NCBI GenBank assembly: GCA_014191855.1
Contig: BJHF01000007.1
Location: forward strand, 36,782 to 100,781
From: Deltaproteobacteria bacterium
GTDB lineage: Bacteria; Myxococcota_A; UBA796; SXON01
Direction of reading: 5' to 3'
DNA: 64,000 bases
Part shown: positions 1 through 8,769 of the stretch, piece after piece
Layout: each line of letters starts with the position of its first letter
Position numbering within the stretch: the stretch's first letter is position 1
The notes under the pieces: generated by a model
Seen by the model: the letters and a program-made list of their open reading frames with translations, nothing else
What the model was told of the DNA's origin: nothing
Databases searched by the model: none
Translations under genes and position numbers: made by a program

Positions 1-2
1 AC

Positions 3-326
3 GACGCGCCGCCCGCTGCCGGCGGGATCGAGGTCCTCCCGCGCAGCCATCACAGCGGCCTTGCCACGCCGCTCGGCGGTGTGGTGCCGCGCGTCAACGC
101 GGAGGCCGCGGATGCGGAGGCGCGCGCGCTCCCCGTGCCGACCCGCGCCGGCGACGTGCTGCTCCTCCACAACTACCTCTGGCACCGCTCCGGTCCAAAC
201 ATCACAGACGCGCCGCGCCGGGGGTTCACCGTCTGCTACATGCCGGCTTCCACGAGGTGTTTGCGGAAGAAGCGGGCGCCGAGGGAATTTGTGGGGGTGT
301 TTGGCGGAGCAAACGGGACACGATAA
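3..326 (+). CDS. Phytanoyl-CoA dioxygenase-like protein, C-terminal part (cut by window edge)
   Basis: The reading frame is open from the left edge and ends at TAA 324-326, leaving 107 residues. It reads IEVLPRSHHSG, then RAGDVLLLHNYLWHRSGPN and RRGFTVCYMPAS. This is the order seen near the C-terminus of PhyH-family Fe(II)/2-oxoglutarate oxygenases: a 'pGSH' turn, then the distal metal-binding His (here in LWHRSG) and the Arg (RRGF) that binds 2-oxoglutarate. The N-terminal HxD metal motif would lie outside the window. The substrate cannot be inferred. The last 25 residues or so are basic and not conserved-looking. Confidence 0.75.
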   Translation, partial: DAPPAAGGIEVLPRSHHSGLATPLGGVVPRVNAEAADAEARALPVPTRAGDVLLLHNYLWHRSGPNITDAPRRGFTVCYMPASTRCLRKKRAPREFVGVFGGANGTR

Positions 327-379
327 ACGGCGAAAAGCGACCCTTCGTCCGTGGCCGCGACGTCAGCCAGACCGTCGTC

Positions 380-393
380 GCCCCTGACGGGGC
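380..393. other. Small hairpin in the 327-595 intergenic stretch
   Basis: GCCCC-TGAC-GGGGC forms a 5-bp stem 54 bases after the PhyH-like stop codon. No T-run follows, so it is a weak terminator candidate at best. The rest of 327-595 holds nothing I can name. Confidence 0.25.
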
Positions 394-595
394 TTGCTCG
401 CGAAACGGTGACTCATGTCCGGCTCTCCGACCTTCCGGTGCTCGCCCCCCACGGCCGGAGGGCTTGCCCGACGACAGCCTCGACGCGAGGCGCCCTCGGC
501 TCATCCTGCTCCTGTAGTGGTTCTGCTCCCTGTTCTTGGACCGTTCGGAGTGGAAGGCTCATCGCGTGTGCTCCGACGCCGGGATAGGACCAGCC

Positions 596-1801
596 ATGGA
601 TTTCGCCTCTCTCGTCGCCGACATCCGGGGCCTGTACGCCGCTGCGGCCAGCACAACCGCGCACACGGTAGACCGTCTACTGACGCTGCGGAGCTGGCTC
701 ACCGGAGCGTGGATCGTCGAGTACGAACAACGGGGCGAGGATCGGGCGGCCTACGGGGAGCGGCTTGTCGACCGACTCGCCGAAGCGCTCACGCTCGCGG
801 GTGTCGAGGGCGCGGGGCGGAGCAACCTGCGCAACTTCCGGCAGCTCGCTCTCGTTTGGCCTGACCTCGACGCCCAGCGGGCGCTCCTTACGATCGCGCC
901 GGCCATTCACCAGACAGCGTCTGGCGAATTGACCCTGGCGATTCGCCAGACAGCGTCTGGCGAATCTGTCCCCGCCCTCGGGCTGTCGCTGGACTTCCCA
1001 GGACTCCGGCTGCGGATCGCCTCCGCCGAGCGCCTGCCGTGGCAGGATGCCGCGTGGACCGAGCGGCTGTTCAGGACCGTTAGCTTCTCGCACCTCTTGG
1101 AGCTCAGCCGCGTGGGCATCCCCATGAAACGGGCGTTCTACGAGCTTCATGTCGTCAAAGAAGGCTGGGCGGTCCGTGAGCTTCGGCGACAGGTCAACTC
1201 GATGCTCTACGAACGGGTCGGGCTTTCGAAGGACAAGGGCGCGGTGATGACGCTTTCTCGGGATGGAGCGCTGAGCGAGTCGCCGGCGACGATCCTTCGC
1301 GACCCATACGTTCTCGAATTCCTTGGCCTACCCGAGCCGCCCGCCTTCACGGAGGCTGAACTGGAGGCGGCCCTGCTCGATCACCTCCAGGAGTTCCTGC
1401 GCGAGCTCGGTCGCGACTTCTGCTTCGTCGATCGCCAGGTTCGCATCACGGTTGGAGGCGAGCACCACCACCTCGATCTGCTCTTCTTCCACCGAGGGCT
1501 CCGGTGCCTGGTCGCCATCGATTTGAAGATTGGGCGCTTCGATCACGCCGACGCGGGCCAGATGCACTTCTACCTGAACTACATCGCGGAGAACCTCTCT
1601 CGACCCGACGAGAACGCTCCTGTCGGGCTCCTGCTCTGTGCGGACAAGGACGAGGACAAGGTGCACTACGCCACCGCCGGGCTACCACACGCGGTATTTG
1701 TCTCGCGCTACCTGACCGCTCTCCCTTCTGAGGCCCAGCTCGCCCGCTGGCTGCACGACGAGCGGGACAGGCTCGGCCGTGGGCGGTTACCGGACACGTA
1801 A
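596..1801 (+). CDS. YhcG/DUF1016-family PDDEXK nuclease domain protein
   Basis: 401 residues from ATG 596. The frame is open further upstream to 536, but MDFASLVADIR is the usual family beginning. The N-terminal half is the DUF1016 helical region (LRSWLTGAWIVEYEQ, SNLRNFRQLALVWP). The C-terminal half carries a PDDEXK nuclease core: HHLDLLFFHRGLRCLVAIDLK supplies the catalytic Asp and the D-x-K, followed by GQMHFYLNY. YhcG proteins are thought to act in DNA processing and are common in mobile or defence contexts. No restriction or toxin partner is seen beside it. Residues about 104-127 hold two 12-residue repeats (IHQTASGELTLA, IRQTASGESVPA) encoded by palindromic DNA, described separately. 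Confidence 0.85.
   Translation: MDFASLVADIRGLYAAAASTTAHTVDRLLTLRSWLTGAWIVEYEQRGEDRAAYGERLVDRLAEALTLAGVEGAGRSNLRNFRQLALVWPDLDAQRALLTIAPAIHQTASGELTLAIRQTASGESVPALGLSLDFPGLRLRIASAERLPWQDAAWTERLFRTVSFSHLLELSRVGIPMKRAFYELHVVKEGWAVRELRRQVNSMLYERVGLSKDKGAVMTLSRDGALSESPATILRDPYVLEFLGLPEPPAFTEAELEAALLDHLQEFLRELGRDFCFVDRQVRITVGGEHHHLDLLFFHRGLRCLVAIDLKIGRFDHADAGQMHFYLNYIAENLSRPDENAPVGLLLCADKDEDKVHYATAGLPHAVFVSRYLTALPSEAQLARWLHDERDRLGRGRLPDT
905..965. repeat. Two in-frame 25-bp palindromes inside the YhcG gene
   Basis: Copies at 905-929 and 941-965 lie 36 bases (12 codons) apart. The second is a perfect 11-bp inverted repeat, ATTCGCCAGAC-AGC-GTCTGGCGAAT. The first differs by one base in the left arm. 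Both are read in the same frame as QTASGE, so the palindrome has duplicated without breaking the protein. Confidence 0.85.
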
Positions 1802-2111
1802 CGACGGGCGCGCCGTCCCCGCTCCCGCCGGGGTTCGCGTTCGAGCGCTGGCGGGGCGCCGCGGCCTCAACCGGTCGGTACAGAACGCCGCGCCAGACAA
1901 CGCGCACCCAGCCTCCCCCTCGGCCTCCGCACCCGCTCGCACTTCCACCAGCCACAGTTTCGCGGGCAAGCACCCGACGGCGGAGCAAACGGGTCATTGT
2001 AGGCCAAACCGCAGGTTGAACGCTGGCCGCCCAGCGACCGTTTCGCGATCCATCCCACGTTCGCCCGCAGCGTACGCCAACGGGCCTCCTGCCCGGAGTT
2101 ACCCCGGAAGA
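1802..2111. other. 310-base stretch without a convincing gene
   Basis: The frame of the downstream lipoprotein is open through this stretch, but the predicted residues are Ala/Arg/Pro-rich with no domain. The lipoprotein signal begins only at 2112. No clear promoter, terminator or repeat was recognised. Confidence 0.4.
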
Positions 2112-2888
2112 ATGCTCCTGCTCCTCTCTTGCTCCAGCCCCCCACCGCCTGCAGCCGTAGCCGTGCCAACCCAACCCGAGGTCCACGTCGCGGCGCTGCC
2201 AACGCTCCCCGGCCCCGCTCCGCGTGTGGGCTTCGCGGCGCGGGCGACAACTGGCGCCAGGATGGAGACACCGATCGACGCCACGGCGGAGGTGGTTCTC
2301 CAGGTAAACCCCGGAGACTGGGCCGATCTCCCGGTCGGCACGGCCGCGCTCGGTCACGGGGAAGGGGGCACGGTCGCGCTCACCTACGTGGGCCTCACGA
2401 AGCTGCGACTGGGCTGCGATGGCGGCGCGGAGGGAGACTGGGCGCGGTTCGACGCACCGGCGCCGCTGCCTGAAGGACCGGTGCTCATCGAGGATACGAT
2501 GGCGGGCCAATATGAGCCGCAAACCGTGCTTCCTGGCACAACGGCCCTCGGTCGGAGCTGGTCGCTCGGGGCGCTGGGCTCCTTCGCGGTAACGACGCCC
2601 GAGCCGAACGTCGCGCGTGCCACGATCACGCCAACGCCCGGCGGCGTCGTGACGCAGGACTTTAGAAAGGCCATCATGGAGGGCTACGACGGCACCGCCG
2701 CGTTCAACCTGGCGGATCCGAGCGAGATTTTCGTCCCCACCCCGCTCGTCGCGCTCCGGGCCGCCGACGGCACCGGGCGGGTGATCGCCTCGTGGGCGAG
2801 CTTTGAGGGCGTGCACTACGACGTGTACGCGCTCGGCGCCGAGTCGATCCGCGAGGGCGAAACCTACGTGTATTGGTGCGCGTTCTGA
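2112..2888 (+). CDS. Lipoprotein of unknown function
   Basis: 258 residues from ATG 2112, preceded by GGAAG. The start was chosen because MLLLLSCSSPPPP is a short lipoprotein signal with its lipobox Cys at residue 7; the longer frame upstream has no signal. A Pro-rich linker follows, then a region rich in beta-strand-type sequence (VVLQVNPGDWADLPVG, GGVVTQDFRKAIMEGYDG) that ends EGETYVYWCAF. I do not recognise a family. It is convergent with the 1000-residue protein gene. A cell-envelope location is inferred from the signal only. Confidence 0.65.
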   Translation: MLLLLSCSSPPPPAAVAVPTQPEVHVAALPTLPGPAPRVGFAARATTGARMETPIDATAEVVLQVNPGDWADLPVGTAALGHGEGGTVALTYVGLTKLRLGCDGGAEGDWARFDAPAPLPEGPVLIEDTMAGQYEPQTVLPGTTALGRSWSLGALGSFAVTTPEPNVARATITPTPGGVVTQDFRKAIMEGYDGTAAFNLADPSEIFVPTPLVALRAADGTGRVIASWASFEGVHYDVYALGAESIREGETYVYWCAF

Positions 2889-2890
2889 CG

Positions 2891-2915
2891 GTGACTACGC
2901 TTTAGTCGCGGTCAC
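2891..2915. terminator. Possible bidirectional terminator hairpin
   Basis: Between two convergent genes, GTGAC...GTCAC encloses GACTA-CGCTT-TAGTC. The stems are short and there is no strong T-run, so this is only a candidate. Confidence 0.3.
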
Positions 2916-2967
2916 GCTGCGGTAGGGCTGCGCCGCCCTGACCCCCGCCTCCGACCGCCCAACCCCC

Positions 2968-5900
2968 CTATCGACCCGTCAGCGAGTCCGGCACCTTCAC
3001 CTCGGTGAGGTGGGCGTTGTCGCCGTTCGGCTTGCTCTCGAGGGCCGACGGGCCTTTTTCTGGGTCGGACAAGCCGGGAGCCGGGGAGGTGGGGTTGTTC
3101 TCGATCGAGTTGACCACCAGCGTTTCGGCTGCCTTGCCGACTACTTCCTCGATCGTGTCGTCGTTTCCGATGAACGTTTGGAGGATGCGGTAGACCTGGG
3201 CGCGCTGCGCGGGGCTCGTGGCGAACGGCATCAGCTTCGCGAAGTTCCGCTGGAAGTTGTTCCAGGTGTTGCTGCTGGGGCCAACGCTCAGGCCGCTGAA
3301 GCTGCCGCTCATCCGCTGGATGACCGCGCCGAGGCCCGTCGAGATCCCGGCCGCGAACACGCCGACCGCGCCGTTCACGAAGAACTCCGTCCAGTTCCAG
3401 CTCTCCCCCAGCAGGAACTTGTCGGTGACCTGGTCGAAGAAGGAGCCGATGAACGAGATGCCCGAGCCGATGCCGAACTTGGCGAGAACACCGGTTGCGG
3501 GCCCGATGAGCCAGCCTGCGAGGCCGCCGGTGAGCGCACCCAGGAGCGCGGTTTGCAGGTACTCCATCGGCGAGCCGAACTGGTTGGTGCCGGTGAGGAG
3601 CGAGAGCGTGCCTTCGTAGGCGAGCTTGCTGCCGAGCGCGCAGCAGAGGCCGAGCAGGGCGCCGACCAGGATGCCGGCAGTGCCAAGGGTGACGACGAAC
3701 AGCGCCACGATGGCGACGACGGCCACCACGGCGACCACGATCGCGACGAACTTCTTCCAGCCCTCGACGATCTTGCCGGCGGCTTCCTCCGCCTTCTTGG
3801 TAATTTCCGCGTCGAGCTTCGCCATCCCCTCGGCGAAGCTCGACTCTACCTTGGCATGAACGTCTTGCAGTTGGGTCACCATCTGCGCTTTCGCCTCGGC
3901 GGCGGTCTGCATCGCGCCGTCGACGGCTTGTTTGGCACCGTCGAGCAAGGAGGCGGTGAGCTCCTGAAGGCTCGTGCCGACGGTGGCAGCGACCTCCGAC
4001 ATGGTGGCGGCGAAGGAGCTCGCTGCGTCGCTCAACGCGGTGGCCGCGGCGGCGCCCGCTTCCTCGGCCTTGGCGACAGCCTCGACGGCGGCCTGCTGGA
4101 GGCTCGCGATCCCGGCGCTGAGCTCGCCGTCGAGCTGCTGGAGGCCGGCGGACATCACCCCGTCGAGCTGGCCGAGGATCGACTCGCGATCGGCCTCGAT
4201 CTGCGCTTCCGCGCTGGCCGTCACGGCTTCGAGCTCGTCGGCGTTGGGCAGCTCGTCCCCACCGATGAGGGTTTGAACGCTGGTGAGAAGCGCGTCGAAC
4301 GTGCCGCCGATCTCGGCTTCAGAGGCGGCGATCTGCGCCTTGAGGGATTCGCCGGCTGAGCGCAGGCCGGCGGTGATCGCCTCGGCCTTGCCGTGAAGGT
4401 CCGCGATGCAGGCCTCCTCCTGAGAGGTGAGCTGGTCTGTCGCCATGGTGCGGGAGCTTTCGGCCGCCGCAGTCGCCGCCGCCTGCTGCTCCGCGACCTG
4501 GGCCTTTGCCTGGTCGGCGGCGGCGCGAAGCTGGCTCTCGGCGTCCGCGCGCTGCGTCACCAACGCATCCCGCGTGGGATCCAGCAGCGCGCCCACCTGA
4601 TCGCCAAGCGAGGCCTTGCCGCCCGCGATCTCGTCCGCAACCTTGCTCCCTTGGTCCCGGAACCCTTGCGCGAAGTCGGCGGCGGTTTGCCGCGCTGCCT
4701 TCGCGCGGGCCTCGTTGCGCTCCTGCTCGATCCCTTCGCCACCGCGGCCGGCGTACCCGCTCGCGCGGCTCTCGCCAGCCGTGATCGCCGCCCTGGCTTT
4801 GGTTTCCCCAAGCGCGCGGATGCCTTCCACTTCCTTGTCGAACGCAGCCTCGAACTCGGCGAGGGTGGTGGTGCGCAGCTCGTCGAGCCGCTGGGTTTCA
4901 TTGTCGAAGCCAGCCGCCAACGCCGCGAGCTGGGCCGTGATCGCGCCGTCGATGGAGGTGATGGCCGTGTTGGCCTGGGCGCCGATCTCCGCGATCGCCG
5001 CTGCGGCGGCCGACTCTACGGTCGTGCGCGCGCTCCCGAAGCCGGCCTGTACTTGCGCCGCAGCCTGCGCTTCCGCGGCTGCAACCTGGGCTACTCGCTC
5101 TTCCACCGCCGCGTCCACCTGACCGCCCAGCTCCGCCGCGCGCGAACCGGCCGCCGCGCGCGCCGAGTCGACGCCTGCGCCGAGCGTGGCCAGCGAGATC
5201 TGTGCGACCGCGGCGTGCTCCGCGGGATTTCGACCTGTCCAAAGCGCGAACGCTTCGCTCGTGAAGCTGTCGCCAGAGGGGGACGCCACCTTGGCGCTCC
5301 CGCCGCCGCCGCCCGCGAGGGTGTGGCCCGGCGCGAGCCCGCCGCCGCCACCCGCGCCCGCTCCGCCGCCGCCGCCGCGCGTCGTGGTCCCGCTCCCAGC
5401 GCCAGCCCCAGCCGCGCCCGGCCCTTCCTTTGCGGCCGCGCCTCCGCCGGGACCCTCTTTCTCCGCGTCTGCCGCCGTTGCGTCGACGACCGCAGCGGCC
5501 CCTGCCGCTGCCTTCTTGGTTCCGCCCCCGGCGCCCGCCGCCGCACCCGCCGCGCCGCCCGCGGCTGGTGGCGGTGCCGCGGCCACGCCACCGTCTCCCT
5601 TCGGATCGACCCGTGCGTCCGGCGCAGCTTTCTCCTCCGCCGGCTTCTTCTCAGCCTCGGCCAGCGCAACTTCGCCGTCCGGATCTCCCTCGCCCCGCGG
5701 GCCTCCGTTCCCCGCCGTCCCGCCGGCCCCCGGGGGGCCCGAGGTGGTAACGCCGCTGCCGGATTGTTCAGCGCCGGTGCCGCCCTGCTCGATCGTGGTG
5801 TCGGCTTCCCCTTGTTTCGCCCGCAGCATGTCCTGAACCGCGGCGTTGCCCTGTCGCGACTGCGCACCGAGACGACCGGTGGCGGGCTTCTGGGCCTTGA

Positions 5901-5970
5901 CCTCGCTCACCTCCCTCGCAGGCGTGGCGATGTCCAAATCCGTGGCTTTGGCGCGGGCGAGTGCGGGCAT
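2968..5970 (-). CDS. 1000-residue Ala/Gly-rich coiled-coil and membrane protein, possible contractile-injection-system-associated protein
   Basis: The N-terminus contains RLGAQSRQGNAAVQDMLRA, which resembles the 'LQRxxGNxAVxxLL' motif often found at the front of eCIS-associated proteins and DUF4157 proteins. Residues about 60-230 are a Gly/Ala/Pro-rich low-complexity linker. Residues about 245-735 are an Ala/Glu-rich, probably coiled-coil rod with many repeated 'AAAEAQ'-type heptads. Residues about 738-870 form hydrophobic glycine-zipper membrane segments (AIVVAVVAVVAIVALFVV, then GALTGGLAGWLIGPATG). The tail is hydrophilic. There is no secretion signal. The architecture (leader motif, long rod, membrane-inserting C-terminus) would fit a delivered effector or pore-forming toxin. 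This is inference, since no sheath, tube or baseplate genes are in the window. It is divergent from the 6028 gene, with 57 bases between the starts. Confidence 0.6.
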   Translation of the reverse strand: MPALARAKATDLDIATPAREVSEVKAQKPATGRLGAQSRQGNAAVQDMLRAKQGEADTTIEQGGTGAEQSGSGVTTSGPPGAGGTAGNGGPRGEGDPDGEVALAEAEKKPAEEKAAPDARVDPKGDGGVAAAPPPAAGGAAGAAAGAGGGTKKAAAGAAAVVDATAADAEKEGPGGGAAAKEGPGAAGAGAGSGTTTRGGGGGAGAGGGGGLAPGHTLAGGGGGSAKVASPSGDSFTSEAFALWTGRNPAEHAAVAQISLATLGAGVDSARAAAGSRAAELGGQVDAAVEERVAQVAAAEAQAAAQVQAGFGSARTTVESAAAAAIAEIGAQANTAITSIDGAITAQLAALAAGFDNETQRLDELRTTTLAEFEAAFDKEVEGIRALGETKARAAITAGESRASGYAGRGGEGIEQERNEARAKAARQTAADFAQGFRDQGSKVADEIAGGKASLGDQVGALLDPTRDALVTQRADAESQLRAAADQAKAQVAEQQAAATAAAESSRTMATDQLTSQEEACIADLHGKAEAITAGLRSAGESLKAQIAASEAEIGGTFDALLTSVQTLIGGDELPNADELEAVTASAEAQIEADRESILGQLDGVMSAGLQQLDGELSAGIASLQQAAVEAVAKAEEAGAAAATALSDAASSFAATMSEVAATVGTSLQELTASLLDGAKQAVDGAMQTAAEAKAQMVTQLQDVHAKVESSFAEGMAKLDAEITKKAEEAAGKIVEGWKKFVAIVVAVVAVVAIVALFVVTLGTAGILVGALLGLCCALGSKLAYEGTLSLLTGTNQFGSPMEYLQTALLGALTGGLAGWLIGPATGVLAKFGIGSGISFIGSFFDQVTDKFLLGESWNWTEFFVNGAVGVFAAGISTGLGAVIQRMSGSFSGLSVGPSSNTWNNFQRNFAKLMPFATSPAQRAQVYRILQTFIGNDDTIEEVVGKAAETLVVNSIENNPTSPAPGLSDPEKGPSALESKPNGDNAHLTEVKVPDSLTGR

Positions 5971-6027
5971 GGCGCTCCGAGATTACTACGGGGCGGCGCC
6001 GTTGGGTCCCGAACGCGGAGGTTTTTT

Positions 6028-6624
6028 ATGGCGATTCCGAGCTCCCCTCCCGCCGCGCGCCGCATGTTGTTCGCGAAGTACAGCGTGGAGGCGACGCTAG
6101 CTTCACTGCTCGGCTACCAGGGCCTGCAGCAACGTCCTACGTGCAACGCCCAGATCGAGCTGCGCGTGGCGCCTGGAGGTTGGGTGGAGCTGCAGTTTCC
6201 GACGGACGCACCGACGTACCACTTTCACAACCTTGCCGTGTGGCTCGCGGACACGCCGGATGCCGAGCAGAAGCCATCAGACGTGATTGTGCTCTCGGAA
6301 GGGGAGGGGGACTGGGCGTATTGGCTGGTTCCCGGCCCAGAGAGCGACCGGCTCACGGGGGCGACCGCGGAGGGGCGTCCGTTCCAGGTGGACGTGCCGA
6401 TCGGCCGCACCGTCGACAACGCCAAGGATCGCCGCGCACCGATGGCCACGGCGCTGATGTATCTCACGCGGGGCGTGCCTCCTGGCGTTCAACGCCGCCT
6501 CCCTGGCCCCCCGGTTGCCACGTACAACCTCCCGTTGGATGCGGAGAACACCCCCTGGAGGATCCTGCCCGCGGGCGGCGGCTCGGCGCTGGACTGGCTC
6601 AAAGGTCTGTTCGGCGGGGGTTAG
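6028..6624 (+). CDS. Conserved-looking hypothetical protein divergent from the 1000-residue gene
   Basis: 198 residues from ATG 6028, with GGAGG at 6017-6021 as the ribosome binding site. This decides the start, although the frame is open far upstream on the antisense of the neighbour. There is no signal peptide or membrane span. The sequence looks like a compact soluble beta-rich domain (IELRVAPGGWVELQFP, YHFHNLAVWLAD, EGEGDWAYWLVPGPES) and ends WLKGLFGGG. I do not recognise the family. The shared divergent control region suggests a partner or regulator of the large protein, but this is inference. Confidence 0.65.
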   Translation: MAIPSSPPAARRMLFAKYSVEATLASLLGYQGLQQRPTCNAQIELRVAPGGWVELQFPTDAPTYHFHNLAVWLADTPDAEQKPSDVIVLSEGEGDWAYWLVPGPESDRLTGATAEGRPFQVDVPIGRTVDNAKDRRAPMATALMYLTRGVPPGVQRRLPGPPVATYNLPLDAENTPWRILPAGGGSALDWLKGLFGGG

Positions 6625-6698
6625 CAGCGGAAGCGCGATGCGACGCTGTGTGCGCCTGATGAAGGGAACGAGGCCGCTCGCATCGCCCTGACGCAGAT

Positions 6699-8186
6699 CT
6701 ACCGATTGCGGGGAAAACCAAGGTCGATCACTGAGGTTGACGGGTCGGGCCAACGGCTCGTGACCACCTTGGTGCGGGTGAAGAACCGGATGCCTTCTGG
6801 GCCGTACATGTGGTGGTCGCCAAACAGCGACGAGCGCCAACCGCCAAAGGAATAATACGAGACGGGCACCGGAACCGGTACGTTGATCCCCACCATTCCG
6901 ACATCCACTTCCCGCTGGAACCGGCGAGCGGCGCCGCCATCGCGGGTGAAGATGGCCGTGCCGTTGCCATACTCGTGGGTGTTCACGAGGTTCAAAGCCT
7001 CTTCGTAGGTGTCCACGCGGACCACGGAGAGCACGGGGCCGAAGATCTCGTCCTTGTATACGCGGGTGCCGGGCTTTACGTGGTCGACGAGGGAGAGGCC
7101 GAGGAAGAAGCCGTCGTTTTCGAACTTGTCCTGGCGGCCGTCGCGAACGACGGTGGCGCCCTCGTTCACGGCGATATCGAGGTAGGAAGCTACGCGATCC
7201 CGGTGCTCACGGGTGATGAGCGGCCCCATCTCGTTCGCAGGGTCGGTGCCGGGGCCCACCTTGATGCGCCCGAGTCGCGACGCGATCGCTGCGACCAGGG
7301 GATCGGCGACCGCTCCGACGGCCACCACCAGCGCGACCGCCATGCAGCGCTCGCCGGCCGAGCCATACGCGGCGGAAACCGCGGCGTCGGCGGCCATCTC
7401 TACGTCTGCGTCCGGCAATACCACCATGTGGTTCTTCGCGCCGCCGAGGGCCTGCACCCGCTTCCCGTGCCGCGTGCCATTCTCGTAGATGTACTTGGCG
7501 ATCGGCGTGGAGCCCACGAAGGAGAGCGCCGCAACGGCGGGGTGTTCGATCAGGCGATCCACGACGGTCTTGTCGCCGTTGATGACGTTGAGCACGCCAT
7601 CGGGGAGGCCAGCCTCCTTGAGCAGGTTCGCCAGGAACAACGAAGCCGACGGATCCTTCTCGCTGGGCTTGAGCACGCAGGCGTTGCCGCAAGCGATCGC
7701 GTTCGCGAGCATCCAAATTGGGACCATCGCCGGGAAGTTGAACGGCGTGATCGCGGCGACGACGCCGAGGGGCTGGCGGAGAGAGTACACGTCCACCCCG
7801 TTGGCGGCCTGCTCGGAATGCTCGCCCTTGAGCAGGTGCGGAACGCCGCAGGCGAACTCCACATTTTCGAGGCCGCGGGAGATCTCGCCCATCGCATCGG
7901 AGAACACCTTGCCATGCTCGCTGGTGAGGATCCGCGCGAGCTCCGCCTTGCGACCATCCAGCAGCTCGCGGAAGCGGAACAGGATCTCGGCCCGGCGAGA
8001 GAGTGAGGATTGACCCCAGCTTTTCTGGGCGGCGACGGCCGAGGCCACCACCTCGTCTACCTCGCTCACGCTCGCGAAGTCGACCTGCGCCTGCACTCGA
8101 CCGTCGGCGGGATCGTAGACCGGGCCGTGCCGGTTGGAGGTGCCTGCGACTTCTGCGCCGTCGATCCAGTGTCCGATTCGCTTCAT
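6699..8186 (-). CDS. mmsA: Methylmalonate-semialdehyde dehydrogenase (CoA-acylating)
   Basis: 495 residues, the usual length. It is an aldehyde dehydrogenase that converts methylmalonate semialdehyde plus CoA and NAD+ to propionyl-CoA, in valine (and inositol or pyrimidine) breakdown. Visible features are the N-terminal HWIDG with PVYDPADG, the cofactor loop ITPFNFPAMVPIWM, KPSEKDPSA, and the active-site loop GSAGERCMAVA with the nucleophilic Cys. The C-terminal EIFGPVLSVVRVDTYEEA and GNGTAIFTRDGGAARRF are as in MmsA. The GERCMA context, with CMA rather than the CT typical of ordinary ALDHs, supports the MmsA subfamily. No other valine-pathway gene is adjacent. Confidence 0.93.
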   Translation of the reverse strand: MKRIGHWIDGAEVAGTSNRHGPVYDPADGRVQAQVDFASVSEVDEVVASAVAAQKSWGQSSLSRRAEILFRFRELLDGRKAELARILTSEHGKVFSDAMGEISRGLENVEFACGVPHLLKGEHSEQAANGVDVYSLRQPLGVVAAITPFNFPAMVPIWMLANAIACGNACVLKPSEKDPSASLFLANLLKEAGLPDGVLNVINGDKTVVDRLIEHPAVAALSFVGSTPIAKYIYENGTRHGKRVQALGGAKNHMVVLPDADVEMAADAAVSAAYGSAGERCMAVALVVAVGAVADPLVAAIASRLGRIKVGPGTDPANEMGPLITREHRDRVASYLDIAVNEGATVVRDGRQDKFENDGFFLGLSLVDHVKPGTRVYKDEIFGPVLSVVRVDTYEEALNLVNTHEYGNGTAIFTRDGGAARRFQREVDVGMVGINVPVPVPVSYYSFGGWRSSLFGDHHMYGPEGIRFFTRTKVVTSRWPDPSTSVIDLGFPRNR

Positions 8187-8307
8187 GGAGCCTCCGAAAC
8201 GCCGGCTTAGCCGATGGCGGCGGGTTCAGACAGGGGAGGGGATCGTGAGATTCTCTACAGGTCGCGCAGGGGCGGCCGATGGAGGGAGGGCACCCTCGGA
8301 GACCCCC

Positions 8308-8733
8308 ATGCGCCCTGTCGCTTCGACCGCCGCCCCCCCTGCGCCGGCCCCTTCCCACAAGGGCGGCCCTGCCGTTCGTGGGCAGGCCCGCGCGGCGGAG
8401 GTTCACGCGCTCAAAGCTCAGGGACTGTCGCCCTCTCGCAGCCACTGCCGCGAGGCGGCGGCCACGCCTGCGGTGGAGGTGAGCTTCTCGGCAGAAGCCA
8501 CCGCCGCCCTGGCGGCCGAGGCGGCGGCGCCGGTTGTGGATGCGACCGCGCCCGTGAGCACCGAGCCGGCACCTTCGATCGCCGAAGCGATCCTCGACGC
8601 GGCCCCGGCTGGGGCGGCCCCGACGGAGGCGGCCCCGACGGAGGCGACGCCGGTGGTGGATGCGACGGCTGCGCCCTCGATCACGGAGGCGATCCTCGAC
8701 GCGGTATCGACGGAAGTCAGCGTTTCAGGCTGA
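8308..8733 (+). CDS. Small Ala/Pro/Glu-rich hypothetical protein with an internal duplication
   Basis: 141 residues from ATG 8308, with GGAG six bases upstream. The frame is also open further 5', so the start is uncertain. A basic N-terminal third (AEVHALKAQGLSPSRSHC) is followed by an acidic, Ala-rich part. In that part a unit of the form PVVDATAP...PSIAEAILDA appears twice, the second as PVVDATAAPSITEAILDA. No signal peptide or domain is recognised. It is separated from a divergent upstream gene and a convergent downstream gene, so the only support is composition and the duplication. It could be non-coding. Confidence 0.4.
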   Translation: MRPVASTAAPPAPAPSHKGGPAVRGQARAAEVHALKAQGLSPSRSHCREAAATPAVEVSFSAEATAALAAEAAAPVVDATAPVSTEPAPSIAEAILDAAPAGAAPTEAAPTEATPVVDATAAPSITEAILDAVSTEVSVSG

Positions 8734-8769
8734 GTTCTGCCGGAAATGCTAACACGGGCCACCTGACCC

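Noticed and set aside
1446..2816. 456-residue minus-strand frame crossing the nuclease and lipoprotein genes
   Set aside because: Composition is typical of an antisense shadow, with no motif. It spans two better-supported genes.
3010..6624. Long plus-strand frames antisense to the 1000-residue protein (3010-4359 and 4393-6027)
   Set aside because: They are Arg/Gly-rich shadows of an Ala-rich coiled-coil gene. Only the part from 6028 has a ribosome binding site and a plausible protein.
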